A stretch of 64,000 nucleotides of DNA from Burkholderia sp. H160 (GCA_000173575.1 ABYL01000025.1:1-64000); one strand, 5' to 3'; counted from the stretch's first letter, positions 37,002 to 46,706 are shown. Made by a program: numbers and translations. Notes: generated by a model not told the origin, from the letters alone.

Positions 37002-38195
37002 ATGTCCTCCGTCGCGCCCGTTTCCGGATCACCCGCTGCACCTGCCAACCCGATCGCCTGCGATATCTTTTGCGCGGTGATCGACAACTTCGGCGACATC
37101 GGCGTGTGCTGGCGCCTCGCGCGCCAACTCGCACGCGAGCATGGCTGGCTGGTGCGTGTGTTCGTCGACGATCTGCATGCTTTCCAGAAGCTGTGCCCGT
37201 CGCTCGCGCTCGATCGCGCGCGGCAAACGGTCGAGGGCATCATCATCGAGCACTGGCACCAACCGGCCCACGCGGGCGATACGCTCGAAGTCGCCGACGT
37301 CGTGATCGAGGCGTTCGCCTGCGAGCTGCCGCCCGTCTATATCGCCGCGATGGCCGAACGCGCGCGGGCGCCGCTGTGGTTCAACCTCGAATATCTGAGC
37401 GCCGAGGACTGGGTCGCCGATTTTCATTTGCGGCCGTCGCCGCACCCGCGCTACGGGCTCAGCAAGACATTCTTTTTCCCTGGACTCGGCCCCGGCACCG
37501 GAGGCGTGCTGAAGGAGCGCGATCTCGATGCAGCGCGCGCCGCGTTCGAGAGCTCGTCGGCCGCCCGCGCCGACTGGTGGCGCAATGCCACCGGTCACGC
37601 GCCGCCGCCCGCCGACGCGACCGTCGTGTCGCTGTTCTCATACGAAAATCCGGCGGTCGACAGCCTGCTCGAACAATGGCGCGACAGCGTGAGCCCGATC
37701 GTGCTGCTCGCGCCCGAGGGACGCATTTCCGGTGCACTCGCGCGCTTTTTCGGGCTGCCGTCGTTTGCCGCGGGCACCCATGCGACACGTGGCAACCTCA
37801 GCGCCCATTCGCTGGCGTTCACCGAGCAGCCCGGCTACGACGCGCTGCTATGGGCAAGCGACGTCAATTTCGTGCGCGGCGAGGATTCGTTCGTGCGCGC
37901 GCAGTGGGCCGCAAAGCCGTTCGTCTGGCACATCTATCCGCAGGCCGACGACGCCCATCTGCCCAAGCTCGACGCCGCACTCGCGCACTACACGCGCAGG
38001 CTGCCCGCAAACGCGCGCTTCGCGCTCCAGCATTTCTGGCACGCGTGGAACGGCGCGGGACAGCCGGACTGGGCGGAATTCAAGCGCCACTGTCCGGCGC
38101 TGAAGCGACGCGCCGCCGCCTGGGCAGTCGAACTCGCGCAAGTCGGCGATCTCGCCGGAAATCTGACCTCGTTCGCAAAAACTCAGTTAAAATAA
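37002..38195 (+). CDS. earP: EF-P arginine-32 rhamnosyltransferase EarP
   Basis: Inverting GT-B glycosyltransferase (GT104) that adds rhamnose from dTDP-rhamnose to Arg32 of EF-P, activating it for polyproline translation. The conserved N-terminus [24 protein letters not shown] contains the catalytic-region Asp residues. The C-terminal donor site [25 protein letters not shown] is the family hallmark. Length of 397 aa is normal. It lies just upstream of efp on the same strand, which encodes the matching Arg32 form. Confidence 0.97.
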   Translation: MSSVAPVSGSPAAPANPIACDIFCAVIDNFGDIGVCWRLARQLAREHGWLVRVFVDDLHAFQKLCPSLALDRARQTVEGIIIEHWHQPAHAGDTLEVADVVIEAFACELPPVYIAAMAERARAPLWFNLEYLSAEDWVADFHLRPSPHPRYGLSKTFFFPGLGPGTGGVLKERDLDAARAAFESSSAARADWWRNATGHAPPPADATVVSLFSYENPAVDSLLEQWRDSVSPIVLLAPEGRISGALARFFGLPSFAAGTHATRGNLSAHSLAFTEQPGYDALLWASDVNFVRGEDSFVRAQWAAKPFVWHIYPQADDAHLPKLDAALAHYTRRLPANARFALQHFWHAWNGAGQPDWAEFKRHCPALKRRAAAWAVELAQVGDLAGNLTSFAKTQLK

Positions 38196-38590
38196 GCGGT
38201 TATCCAACGGCCGACGACGCAAGCGCGGCCCGATTCGAGACACAACCCCGTGGTCAGCCCGTCTGACCGGTCCCCGTGGAAAAACACAGTACGCGCCCCA
38301 GTCTTCAGGCTGGGCACGCGAATGTCAAAAAAGGGACGTATGTTTGGGCGTGTTGCAGATCGGCGCCACTCGTGTACACGCCCGAAAGGGTAAAAATCAG
38401 GTAACGGACAGGTGGAAGCGCCGTGGCATCTCGCCGCGGGCCTCCGCCGCGCACCGGTCCCGTTTCACGCATCCGGGCAGTGCCGCCGCGTTACGCGGCG
38501 CGCGCCAGGTGGTGGGCGAAACGCCGAAGCCGCTTGGCGCCTATGCCGTTGAGCAACAGTTAAGCTATTTATCTCGTACAGGACAGTTTT
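38196..38590. other. Gap between earP and efp
   Basis: About 395 bases with no credible gene. It probably holds the efp promoter and a leader. I see no clear terminator after earP and no strong hexamer pair, so readthrough from earP is possible. Confidence 0.4.
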
Positions 38591-39148
38591 ATGAAGACCG
38601 CACAGGAACTCCGCACCGGCAACGTCGTGATGATCGGCGCAGACGCAATGGTCGTGCAAAAGGCCGAATACAACAAATCGGGCCGTAACTCCGCCGTCGT
38701 CAAGATGAAGTTCAAGAACCTGCTGACCGGCGCCGGCATGGAAACCGTGTACAAGGCAGACGACAAGTTCGACGTCGTCGTGCTCGAGCGCAAGGAAGTG
38801 ACCTACTCGTACTTCGCCGACCCGATGTACGTGTTCATGGACGCCGACTACAACCAGTACGAAGTCGAAGCCGAAATGATGGGCGACGCGATGCACTACC
38901 TCGAAGACGGCATGGCATGCGAAGTCGTGTTCTACAACGAGAAGGCGATCTCGGTCGAACTGCCGACCACGCTGGTTCGTGAAATCATCTACACGGAACC
39001 GGCTGTCAAGGGCGACACGTCGTCGGGCAAGGTGCTGAAGAATGCCAAGCTGAACACCGGTTTCGAACTGCAAGTGCCGCTCTTCTGCAACATCGGCGAC
39101 AAGATCGAAATCGACACGCGTACGCACGAATACCGCAGCCGCGCCTAA
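38591..39148 (+). CDS. efp: Elongation factor P, Arg32 type
   Basis: Relieves ribosome stalling at consecutive prolines. The 185-aa protein has the three beta-barrel domains of EF-P. The loop that carries the modified residue reads [10 protein letters not shown], placing arginine exactly at position 32 (codon CGT at 38684-38686), in place of the lysine of the EpmA/B system. With earP immediately upstream, rhamnosylation is the expected modification. Codon use is strongly biased to C-ending codons, as for a highly expressed gene. Confidence 0.98.
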   Translation: MKTAQELRTGNVVMIGADAMVVQKAEYNKSGRNSAVVKMKFKNLLTGAGMETVYKADDKFDVVVLERKEVTYSYFADPMYVFMDADYNQYEVEAEMMGDAMHYLEDGMACEVVFYNEKAISVELPTTLVREIIYTEPAVKGDTSSGKVLKNAKLNTGFELQVPLFCNIGDKIEIDTRTHEYRSRA

Positions 39149-39193
39149 GCGCCTGTCTGCGTCACCCGCCAGCGCCGGCACCCTGCCGGCCTG

Positions 39194-39230
39194 CACAAAA
39201 AGCGCTCAATTTTGGGCGCTTTTTCTTTTC
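39194..39230 (+). terminator. Terminator of efp
   Basis: A stem of roughly 11 bp (39196-39207 with 39214-39225) with a short AT loop ends in TTTTTCTTTTC, about 50 bases after the efp stop. Confidence 0.85.
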
Positions 39231-39418
39231 TGTCGTGCAGTGTATGGTTTAGGAAAACTTTACCGGCAAGTTTCTCAAAATTGCCATCGCGACATCCCGA
39301 TTTCGCGTCGCGCGCGCGGCAAGTCCTTGATCCATGTCGAAAAAGACCTTAGGCACGGTCTCTGCTAGGTGGAGAGTTACGCGAGTACCGCTGATTTTTC
39401 CGACCTGGGAGATGGACC
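39231..39418. other. Gap upstream of the CsbD-like frame
   Basis: Mixed composition with an AT-richer start. I see no gene. It may contain a stress-type promoter for the short frame at 39419 or for the regulator at 39693, but no hexamer pair is convincing. Confidence 0.35.
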
Positions 39419-39502
39419 ATGAATAACGACATCGCCGAAGGCGAATGGAGACAGATCGTCGGCAAGGCGAACCGGTTTTTCGATAGCCACCGGGATTTCT
39501 GA
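39419..39502 (+). pseudogene. Truncated CsbD-like 27-residue frame
   Basis: A short ATG frame preceded by GGGAG at 7 bases encodes a 27-residue peptide starting MNNDIAEGEWRQIVGKANRF. The spacing M-N-x-D-x3-G-x-W-x-Q-x2-G-K-A resembles the first 20 residues of CsbD-family stress proteins (normally about 60-70 aa). The similarity stops at the stop codon, and I see no continuation in the other frames. It is either a relic or a short peptide still translated. Confidence 0.4.
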
Positions 39503-39692
39503 CAGGACCTGTGCAGGAACTACAGGCGCCGGCCCGCGCGACTCATGGCGCAGCGTCGGTCAGCTGTCGTTTCTTCGCCCCCCAAGGACCAATCGTTTAG
39601 CCCTGTCATCGAGCCCGCCAGAGCCCGCAGTGCGCGCCATCCGTGTTGGCGGTGCACCGGGGATTTAACCCATTCATAAAATTGCGCTCGCC

Positions 39693-41075
39693 ATGCCACA
39701 CGCCCTGATTGTTGAAGACGATCCCAATAGCCTGTCGGGTCTGTCGGCGATCCTCGGTGCCGACGGCTTTTCCGTCGACACCGCGACTACGCTCGCCGAG
39801 GCCCGTGCCGCACTGACGCGTTTCATTCCCGACGTCGTGCTCGTCGACCTGAATCTGCCGGACGGCAGCGGCCTCGATCTGTTGCAGCACCTGCCCGCGC
39901 ATCCGCCGGGCGGCGCGCTTCCGGTGATCGTGATGACCGGCAATGCGACGGTCGAGAGCGCGATCGAGGGCTTGCGGCACGGCATCTGGGACTATCTGCT
40001 GAAGCCCGTCAACATCCCGCGTCTGCGCAGCCTGCTCGCGCGCATCCCGCGGCCCTACGAGCTGACCGAGGAAGTGCAGGCGCTGCGCGCGTCGCTGCGT
40101 CAGCTTGGGCGCTTCGGCTCGATGCTCGGCCGCAGCAGCACGATCCAGCATGTGTATGACACGATCGAGCGTCTCGCGCCGACCGAAGCCGCAGTGCTGA
40201 TCGCGGGCGAGGTCGGCACCGGCAAGCAGATTGCCGCGCGCACGTTGCACGACATGAGCCGTCGCCGCAAAGGGCCGTTCGTCACGTTCGACTGCCGCAG
40301 CGCGGCGGCCGACAGCCTCAATCGCTCACTCGACAGTGTGCTGTTCGGCCACGAACGAGGCGCGTTCGGCGGCGCCGAACAGCGCGAGCCGGGCCTCTTC
40401 GAACAGGCGGGCGGCGGCACGCTGTTCATCAACGAAATCACCGAGCTGCCGCGCGCGCAGCAGGAAGCGCTGTTGCGCGCGCTCGATTCGCAGGCGTTCA
40501 TGCGCGTGGGCGGCACCAACCAGATCGTGACCGACTTCCGGCTCATTGCATCGACGCGTAAGCCGCCGCGCGCGGCGGTCGCGGACGGCTCTCTGCATCA
40601 GGACCTCGCGCTGCGCCTCGAAGCCGCCGCGGTCATGTTGCCGCCGCTGCGCGAGCGCGGCGAAGATCCGGTGCTGATCGCTCAGGCGGTCGTCGACGAA
40701 CTGAATCTTGCAGCGAGCGCTCACGGCACGTCCGAGGTCGCGAAGCAGGCGGCGCCGAACTTCCTGCGCGAATGCCTCGCGTACAACTGGCCGGGCAATG
40801 TGCGCGAATTGGAGGAGCGCGTGCGGCGCGCGTATCTGGCATCGGGCGACGTGATCGAAACGTTGCGCGCCGACGAGGCAGGCACGGCGATTGGCCGGGA
40901 CCTGAACGGCAGCCGCGTGCAGGTGACGGTCGGCACGCCGCTCGCGGACGTCGAGGAAATGCTGATTCGCGCGACGCTCGACGCGGTCGGCGGCACGCGG
41001 CATCGCGCGGCATCGCTGCTGGGCATCAGCCCAAAGACGCTCTACAACAAGTTGCAGCGCATGCGCTTGAACTGA
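39693..41075 (+). CDS. NtrC-type response regulator with degenerate AAA+ domain
   Basis: A 460-aa three-domain regulator. The receiver domain (1-118) has Asp8/Asp10 region VEDD, phosphoacceptor Asp52 in VDLNLPDG and Lys104. The AAA+ domain (about 142-370) keeps Walker A GEVGTGKQ (172-179) and the WPGNVRELEE sensor II. However, the sigma-54 contact loop reads GAFGGA (223-228) instead of GAFTGA. Walker B reads TLFINEI, with Asn247 in place of Asp. The first arginine finger position holds His302 (LHQDL for FRxDL). A Fis-type helix-turn-helix ends the protein. It is therefore unlikely to be a normal sigma-54 activator. No kinase gene is adjacent. Convergent with nagZ. Confidence 0.88.
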   Translation: MPHALIVEDDPNSLSGLSAILGADGFSVDTATTLAEARAALTRFIPDVVLVDLNLPDGSGLDLLQHLPAHPPGGALPVIVMTGNATVESAIEGLRHGIWDYLLKPVNIPRLRSLLARIPRPYELTEEVQALRASLRQLGRFGSMLGRSSTIQHVYDTIERLAPTEAAVLIAGEVGTGKQIAARTLHDMSRRRKGPFVTFDCRSAAADSLNRSLDSVLFGHERGAFGGAEQREPGLFEQAGGGTLFINEITELPRAQQEALLRALDSQAFMRVGGTNQIVTDFRLIASTRKPPRAAVADGSLHQDLALRLEAAAVMLPPLRERGEDPVLIAQAVVDELNLAASAHGTSEVAKQAAPNFLRECLAYNWPGNVRELEERVRRAYLASGDVIETLRADEAGTAIGRDLNGSRVQVTVGTPLADVEEMLIRATLDAVGGTRHRAASLLGISPKTLYNKLQRMRLN

Positions 41076-41119
41076 GTAATCGAAAGGCTCGACGGCGGTT
41101 CGCACCGTTCGAAGCCCGC

Positions 41120-41160
41120 AAAAAAAAATGGCGCCTTGAATTGCTTCAAGGCGCCATTTC
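41120..41160. terminator. Bidirectional terminator between regulator and nagZ
   Basis: A perfect 15-bp stem (41126-41140 with 41145-41159) has a four-base loop. On the minus strand it runs into nine T residues, making a strong end for the long nagZ-side operon. On the plus strand the T-tract is only TTT. Confidence 0.85.
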
Positions 41161-41163
41161 CGT

Positions 41164-42192
41164 TTACGCAAACGCACCGCGCACCAACTTCTGCGCTTCG
41201 GCATAGCGCGGCTCGGCCATCAGCTTGCTCCACGCGAGCGCCTCGCCGCGCGGCCGCATGCGCTCCAGACGCTGCCGCGATTCCTGCGACGGCGTGACGC
41301 GCAGCGCGTCGAGCACCTTCTCCGCTTCGTCGGGCTGATTGCAGATCAGCACCATATCGCAGCCGGCCTGCAAGGCGGCGCTCGCCGCTTCCGTCAGCGT
41401 GCCGCCCTGGCGCGCGGCTTCCATCGACAGATCGTCGCTGAAGATCGCGCCTTCGAAGCCAAGCTTGCCGCGCAGGATGTCCTGCAGCCAGATGCGCGAA
41501 AAACCGGCCGGCTTCTCATCGACCCGCGGATAGACGACGTGCGCGGGTAGCACCGCGCCTAGCGACAAACCGAGCCAGTCGTACGGCGCGACGTCGTTGC
41601 CGAGGATCTCGTCGAGCGGGCGTTCGTCGACCGGCATCGCGACGTGCGAGTCCGCCTGGGCGAAGCCGTGCCCCGGAAAATGCTTGCCGCAATTGCTCAT
41701 GCCGGCGAGCGCGAGGCCGTGATTCAGGCTCTTCGCGAGCAGCGCGACCACGCGCGGATCGCGATGGAACGCGCGATCACCGATCACCTGCGAGTGCCCG
41801 TAATCGAGGTCGAGCACCGGCGTGAAACTCATGTCGATGCCGCACGCGCGCAGTTCCGCGGCGAGGATATAGCCGACCGCGGTCGTCACCTTGGTCGCGT
41901 GCAGCACGTCGTGGTCCCACAGCGCGCCGAGCTTGCCCATCGACGGCAGCACCGTGAAGCCGTCGGTGCGAAAACGCTGCACGCGGCCGCCTTCGTGATC
42001 GACGGCGATCAGCAGATCCGGGCGAATCGCGCGGATTGCATCGGTCAACGCCACCAGCTGCGCGCGGCTCTCGAAGTGGCGCGCGAACAGGATCACGCCG
42101 CCGGTCATCGGGTGAGCGAGACGCCTTTTGTCATCGTGGTTCAGCGTTTTGCCGACCACGTCGAGCATCACCGGTCCGGGTGTGGTTTTCAT
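41164..42192 (-). CDS. nagZ: Beta-N-acetylhexosaminidase NagZ
   Basis: GH3 enzyme that removes N-acetylglucosamine from muropeptides during cell-wall recycling, which in turn influences AmpC-type beta-lactamase induction in bacteria that have that circuit. It shows the substrate-binding KHFPGHGFAQADSHVAMP and the nucleophile region AIFSDDLSMEAA. The protein of 342 aa starts MKTTPGPVMLDVVG. A GGA lies 8 bases upstream. Last gene of the long minus-strand run and followed by its terminator. Confidence 0.96.
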   Translation of the reverse strand: MKTTPGPVMLDVVGKTLNHDDKRRLAHPMTGGVILFARHFESRAQLVALTDAIRAIRPDLLIAVDHEGGRVQRFRTDGFTVLPSMGKLGALWDHDVLHATKVTTAVGYILAAELRACGIDMSFTPVLDLDYGHSQVIGDRAFHRDPRVVALLAKSLNHGLALAGMSNCGKHFPGHGFAQADSHVAMPVDERPLDEILGNDVAPYDWLGLSLGAVLPAHVVYPRVDEKPAGFSRIWLQDILRGKLGFEGAIFSDDLSMEAARQGGTLTEAASAALQAGCDMVLICNQPDEAEKVLDALRVTPSQESRQRLERMRPRGEALAWSKLMAEPRYAEAQKLVRGAFA

Positions 42193-42259
42193 CGAATTCC
42201 GCTGGAAAGGAGCCTGAGGCAAAGACAAACGCGACCGGCAACGGTCGCGTTCAAGGTTT

Positions 42260-42700
42260 TTATTCGGTGGCGGATTGCGCGGACGAGGCCTGCGCCCCGC
42301 CCTCCCGCTGCGTCTCGGCGATCACGAACGACACCGCGTAGTCGCGCTCGTCACTGATCGTCACGCGCGCCGTGATGCCCCGCGCGTCGAGCCATTCGGC
42401 CAACTCGCCGGAAGCCACCACCATCGGCTCGCCACTCGGCCGGTTCAGCGTCTGCAGCGCGCGCCAGGTCATCGGCCAGTGCATGCCGAGGCCGATCGCC
42501 TTGGAGAACGCCTCTTTCGCCGAGAAGCGCGTCGCCAAAAACGCGAGACCGCGCGCCGCCGAACGGGCGTGGCGCGCGTGGTAGACGCGCAGTTCGTCGG
42601 GACCAAGCACCTTCTCCGCGAAGCGGCCATTGGTGCGAGTCATCACCGCAGCTATGCGGCTCACCTGAACGATGTCGGTGCCGATGCCGTAGATCGCCAT
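42260..42700 (-). CDS. acpS: Holo-[acyl-carrier-protein] synthase
   Basis: Transfers 4'-phosphopantetheine from CoA to the serine of ACP, here encoded 14 kb upstream in the same gene run. The 146-aa protein has the motif [12 protein letters not shown] at the N-terminus and [12 protein letters not shown] in the middle, which supply the Mg and CoA sites. The last 15 residues are Ala/Gln-rich. ATG at 42700. Gaps of 24 bases to pdxJ and 67 bases to nagZ are consistent with cotranscription. Confidence 0.97.
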   Translation of the reverse strand: MAIYGIGTDIVQVSRIAAVMTRTNGRFAEKVLGPDELRVYHARHARSAARGLAFLATRFSAKEAFSKAIGLGMHWPMTWRALQTLNRPSGEPMVVASGELAEWLDARGITARVTISDERDYAVSFVIAETQREGGAQASSAQSATE

Positions 42701-42724
42701 GCGTGCGTCCGTCGTCAGATCGCG

Positions 42725-43489
42725 TTACGCGCGCGCGCCGAGACGCGCGGCGACCATGATCGCCTTCATCTCGCGCACTGCGTTGTCCCAGCCCGCGAAG
42801 ATCGCGTGCGCGACGATCGCATGGCCGATGTTGAGTTCGACGATGCCGTCGATCGCCGCGATCTGCTGCACGTTCGTGTAGTGCAGGCCGTGGCCCGCGT
42901 TCACTTTGAGGCCGAGCGTCGCGCCGAATTCGACCGCGCGCACGATGCGATCGTATTCGCGTTGCTGTTCCGCAGCATCGTGCGCCTCCGCGTAACGGCC
43001 GGTGTGCAGCTCGATCACCGGCGCGCCGGCTTCGTGCGCGGCGCGGATCTGCGTTTCTTCGGGGTCGATGAAGAGCGACACGCGCGAGTTCGCGTCCGCC
43101 AGTTGCTTGCACGCGGCGCGCACCGCCTCGAATTGGCCGGCGACGTCGAGCCCCCCTTCGGTCGTAAGCTCCTCACGCTTTTCCGGTACCAGGCACACGT
43201 CGTGCGGCTGCACTTCGCACGCGATGTCGAGCATTTCCGGCGTGACCGCGCATTCGAGATTCATGCGCGTTTTCAGGAGCGGGCGCAGCTTGCGCACGTC
43301 GGCGTCGACGATATGCCGGCGGTCTTCACGCAGATGCAGCGTGATCGCGTCGGCGCCGGCCTCCTCGGCCATCAGTGCGGCGCGGATCGGATCGGGATAG
43401 GACGTGCCGCGCGCGTTGCGCAGCGTAGCGACGTGGTCGATGTTCACGCCGAGGTCGATCACGGTCGGCGAAGTCAGGAAGAAGCTCAT
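42725..43489 (-). CDS. pdxJ: Pyridoxine 5'-phosphate synthase
   Basis: Condenses 1-deoxyxylulose-5-phosphate and 3-amino-2-oxopropyl phosphate into pyridoxine phosphate. The TIM-barrel protein begins with [16 protein letters not shown] and contains [15 protein letters not shown] and [11 protein letters not shown], all family hallmarks. The start at 43489 overlaps the recO stop by four bases (ATGA). The frame is open far upstream (to 44017), but that part is antiparallel to no family sequence. Length 254 aa. Confidence 0.97.
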   Translation of the reverse strand: MSFFLTSPTVIDLGVNIDHVATLRNARGTSYPDPIRAALMAEEAGADAITLHLREDRRHIVDADVRKLRPLLKTRMNLECAVTPEMLDIACEVQPHDVCLVPEKREELTTEGGLDVAGQFEAVRAACKQLADANSRVSLFIDPEETQIRAAHEAGAPVIELHTGRYAEAHDAAEQQREYDRIVRAVEFGATLGLKVNAGHGLHYTNVQQIAAIDGIVELNIGHAIVAHAIFAGWDNAVREMKAIMVAARLGARA

Positions 43490-44391
43490 AAGTTCTGCAG
43501 GTCGATCAGGATCTGGCGGGTCGCAAGCGGCGCGCCGCCGAGATAGGTGTTGAGCAGGAAGCGCATCAGCGTTTTGCTTTGCGCGACGGTCTGCGCTCGA
43601 TGGTAATCGTCCTTTTCCATATCGAGCAAGGTTTGTCCCGACACCACCGGCCACTGCGCGGGCCATTCGTCCGATGCCTCGCGCACGCCGCGCTCGGGAT
43701 CGAAGACGTAGCGCCCGTCGGCGAGCACCGCTTTGCGCGCGACCGTGCGATCGAGCGCCATCGCGTAACCGGTTTCGCGCAACAGCACGCGTTCGAACGA
43801 GCGCAGCACCTGCACCGGCGGCTCGTCGTGCGCGAGCCGCGTCAGCGTGACGACGTAGTGATGAAACAGCTGCGGATGCGGGTCTTCGCGCGCGCAGAAG
43901 CGCACCAGCAGTTCGTTGACGTAGAAGCCGCACAGCAGCGCGTCGCCGGTCAGCGGCAGCATGCCGCCGACCCATTCGGCGCCGGTCAGCGTGCGCATTT
44001 CGGATTTGCCCGACCACGCGAGCGATAGCGGCTGGAAGGTTTGCAGCACACCGCGCAGCGCGGAGTGCGGGCGCTTCGCGCCCTTCGCGACGAGCGCGAG
44101 ACGGCCGTGATCGCGCGACAGTACGTCGATGATCAGACTGGTCTCGCGATACGGGTAGCTATGCAGCACGAACGCGGGCTGCTCGGTGATCCGGTAGTCG
44201 GAAGCGGAGGTGCGCGGCGGGCGGCGCGGCGGTGTTTTGCGCGGCTCGCCGTCGGCCGTGGGGGCGCTTTTCGCGGTTTTTGCTAGGGCCGAGGATTTCC
44301 TCGCGCTACGCGCGGGTCGCGACGGTTCGTGCTCCGGTTCGTCCGGAGCCGCATCTGAATTCAGCGTCATCGACGCGTCATTCGTACCCAT
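43486..44391 (-). CDS. recO: DNA repair protein RecO with extended N-terminus
   Basis: RecF-pathway mediator that binds single-stranded DNA and helps load RecA. The OB-fold begins at about residue 65 ([32 protein letters not shown]), then a helical C-terminal domain around [14 protein letters not shown]. Residues 1-64 are an Ala/Pro/Arg/Ser-rich extension absent from shorter homologues. I use ATG 44391, which overlaps era by 14 bases. ATG 44370 after the era stop would shorten the extension by seven residues. Between era and pdxJ, the standard order. Confidence 0.94.
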   Translation of the reverse strand: MGTNDASMTLNSDAAPDEPEHEPSRPARSARKSSALAKTAKSAPTADGEPRKTPPRRPPRTSASDYRITEQPAFVLHSYPYRETSLIIDVLSRDHGRLALVAKGAKRPHSALRGVLQTFQPLSLAWSGKSEMRTLTGAEWVGGMLPLTGDALLCGFYVNELLVRFCAREDPHPQLFHHYVVTLTRLAHDEPPVQVLRSFERVLLRETGYAMALDRTVARKAVLADGRYVFDPERGVREASDEWPAQWPVVSGQTLLDMEKDDYHRAQTVAQSKTLMRFLLNTYLGGAPLATRQILIDLQNL

Positions 44392-45277
44392 ACGCACGAA
44401 GCCCGGCTTCGTTGTCGGCCCAGCCGCTCTTCACCTTGACGAAGGTCTCGAGATACACCGGCCCGTCGAACAGCTTCGCCATGTCGAGGCGCGCCTCGGT
44501 GCTGATCTGCTTCAGCTTCGCGCCCTTCTGGCCGATGATCATTGCCTTGTGCGTGTCGCGATCGACGAGGATCGTCGCGAAGATACGGCGCAGCCGGCCT
44601 TCGGTTTCGAACTTGTCGATCAGCACGGTGCTCGTGTAGGGCAGTTCGTCACCGGTCCAGCGGAAGACTTTTTCGCGCAGGATTTCGGCGGCGAGGAAGC
44701 GCTCGCTGCGATCGGTGAGGTCGTCCTCGCCGTAGATCGGCTCGCCTTCCGGCAGGAACGGCTTGATGGTCGCCATCAGACGCTTGATGTCGTCGGTATT
44801 TTTCGCCGACAGCGGGACGATCTCGTTGAACTCGCGCAGTGTGCTCATCTGCTGCATGAACGGAAACAGCGAGTCTTTATCCGACACGCGATCGAGCTTG
44901 TTTGCGATCAGCAGCGTCGGCACCTTCGCCGGGATGAGGTCGAGCACCTTCTGGTCGTCGGGGCCGAAGCGGCCCGCCTCGATCACGAACAGGATCGCGT
45001 CGACCGAGGTCAGTGTCGAGGTGACCGCGCGATTGAGCGAGCGGTTCAGCGCGCCGCTGTGCTTGGTCTGGAAACCCGGCGTGTCTACAAAGATGTACTG
45101 CGCGTCTTCGAGCGTGTTGATGCCGGTGATGCGATGGCGCGTGGTCTGCGCCTTGCGCGACGTGATGCTGACTTTCTGGCCGACCAGCGCGTTCATCAGC
45201 GTGGACTTGCCGACATTCGGACGGCCGACGATCGCGACCATGCCGCAGCGAAAACCAGTGGGAGTGGGAGCGTTCAT
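44378..45277 (-). CDS. era: GTPase Era
   Basis: Ras-like GTPase that binds the 3' end of 16S rRNA during 30S maturation. G1 [16 protein letters not shown]2-containing [10 protein letters not shown]3 DTPGFQT and G4 NKLD are present. The C-terminal KH domain includes [13 protein letters not shown]. The 299-aa protein starts at ATG 45277. It follows rnc, the classical rnc-era pairing. Confidence 0.98.
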   Translation of the reverse strand: MNAPTPTGFRCGMVAIVGRPNVGKSTLMNALVGQKVSITSRKAQTTRHRITGINTLEDAQYIFVDTPGFQTKHSGALNRSLNRAVTSTLTSVDAILFVIEAGRFGPDDQKVLDLIPAKVPTLLIANKLDRVSDKDSLFPFMQQMSTLREFNEIVPLSAKNTDDIKRLMATIKPFLPEGEPIYGEDDLTDRSERFLAAEILREKVFRWTGDELPYTSTVLIDKFETEGRLRRIFATILVDRDTHKAMIIGQKGAKLKQISTEARLDMAKLFDGPVYLETFVKVKSGWADNEAGLRAYGYE

Positions 45278-45331
45278 ATTCGGACTACGGCAGGTTCGGT
45301 TCGGGGCGCGCGCGGCGCACCCCGATGGCAA

Positions 45332-46603
45332 TCAATGGCCCGCATCGGCGACGCGCGTTTGCACCGCGTCGGCAACGCCGGGTTCGTGTTCGGCAGATGC
45401 CGGGGCAGCCGAGGTGACCGGCACGGGCGCGGCGGTGGCGCTCGATGCGGCAGTGCCCGGCGCGGCGTCGCGGCTGCGCTGACGGTCTGCGCCGCGAGCG
45501 TGTGACAGTGTGTCGGGTTTGAGGTCGGTGGTTTTGTCCGCGGCAGTTCTTTCGGCTGGCTTGTCGACAGGTTTCTCGCCCGTGTGGACCGAAACCTTGT
45601 CGGCTTTCTCCGCCTTGTCGGACTTCTCGGTGCGCTCCGGCTTGTCCTGCCCGCTGTATTCCACGTGCGCGGCCCGGATCACGGCCGGCGCGGAGCGCTC
45701 GGCTGAAGGCTTTTCAGCGGCTGATTTTTCCGCAACAAGCTTGTCTGCATGGGCTTCCATCGCGGCAGTCGCGCGTCCTTCGCCGCGCGCCGTGCCGCGC
45801 TCGCCCTTGCGATCGGGTGTACGCAAATCCAGTGCGGCCTGCACGCCAGTCACGCCGGGCACGATTTCCTGCTCGGCACTTTTCGCAGAGCGCGCGCCCT
45901 TCGAGCGCTTCGGCTTCGCGACCACGGCGGGCGCGGCGGCCATCACCTCGTCGAGCGCCTTCTTTGCAGCCGCCTGCTCCGCCGCGCGACGGCTCGCCCC
46001 TGAGCCGGAGACCTTGACGTCCAGCTTCGGCACCGTGCATTCGACTTCGAACTGCTGATTGTGCGCCGCACCATGCGTGGCGACGACCGTATAGGTCGGC
46101 AGCGCGATCTTGTGACCCTGCAAATACTCCTGCAGCAGCGTCTTCGCGTCCTTGCCGAGCGTGCGCGGGTCGATATGGTCGAGAATCGGCACGTAAAGGC
46201 GCTTGATGACCGTCTGGGCGGCATCGAAGCCGCCGTCGAGGAATATCGCACCGAGCACCGCCTCGAGCGTATCCGCGAGGATCGAGGGCCGGCGGAAGCC
46301 GCCGCTGCGCAATTCGCCTTCGCCGAGCCGCAGGCCTTCGGAAATATTGAGCGCCTGAGCAATCTCGTAGAGGGACTGCTGTTTGACCAGATTGGCGCGC
46401 ACGCGCGACAGGTCGCCTTCGTCGAGTTTGCCGAAACGTTGGAACAAAAGCGCAGCCACCGCGCAATTCAGAACGGAGTCGCCGAGAAATTCGAGCCGTT
46501 CGTTATGCGTGGAGCTATGACTGCGGTGTGTTAAAGCCTGGCGCAGCAATTCCGCATTGCGAAATTCGTAGCGCAAACGGCTTTCCAACGGAGATAAGGG
46601 CAT
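45332..46603 (-). CDS. rnc: Ribonuclease III with long disordered C-terminal tail
   Basis: Double-stranded RNA endonuclease for rRNA and mRNA processing. The catalytic domain has signature [13 protein letters not shown] (34-46) and the second acidic cluster [15 protein letters not shown]. The dsRNA-binding domain spans about 156-222. Residues 226-423 have no family counterpart and are rich in Lys, Glu, Ala, Asp, Thr and Pro, with repeated short KxDKxEKxDK patterns. Typical RNase III is about 226 aa, so nearly half of this protein is extra. The tail stays in frame with era 54 bases downstream, and there is no frameshift sign. Confidence 0.96.
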   Translation of the reverse strand: MPLSPLESRLRYEFRNAELLRQALTHRSHSSTHNERLEFLGDSVLNCAVAALLFQRFGKLDEGDLSRVRANLVKQQSLYEIAQALNISEGLRLGEGELRSGGFRRPSILADTLEAVLGAIFLDGGFDAAQTVIKRLYVPILDHIDPRTLGKDAKTLLQEYLQGHKIALPTYTVVATHGAAHNQQFEVECTVPKLDVKVSGSGASRRAAEQAAAKKALDEVMAAAPAVVAKPKRSKGARSAKSAEQEIVPGVTGVQAALDLRTPDRKGERGTARGEGRATAAMEAHADKLVAEKSAAEKPSAERSAPAVIRAAHVEYSGQDKPERTEKSDKAEKADKVSVHTGEKPVDKPAERTAADKTTDLKPDTLSHARGADRQRSRDAAPGTAASSATAAPVPVTSAAPASAEHEPGVADAVQTRVADAGH

Positions 46604-46706
46604 GGGCAGAGTATAACGCGGGCGCCTGACCCGGCGGAAACGCGGGGCGCCAGCGGAAAAAGCGTGGTGAAGCGACGTTACCGCGAGTTCTTAAAGTGAC
46701 GTGACA

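Noticed and set aside
43490-44017. Upstream open extension of pdxJ
   Set aside because: It runs in another frame through recO. The family N-terminus and the ATGA overlap with recO fix the start at 43489.
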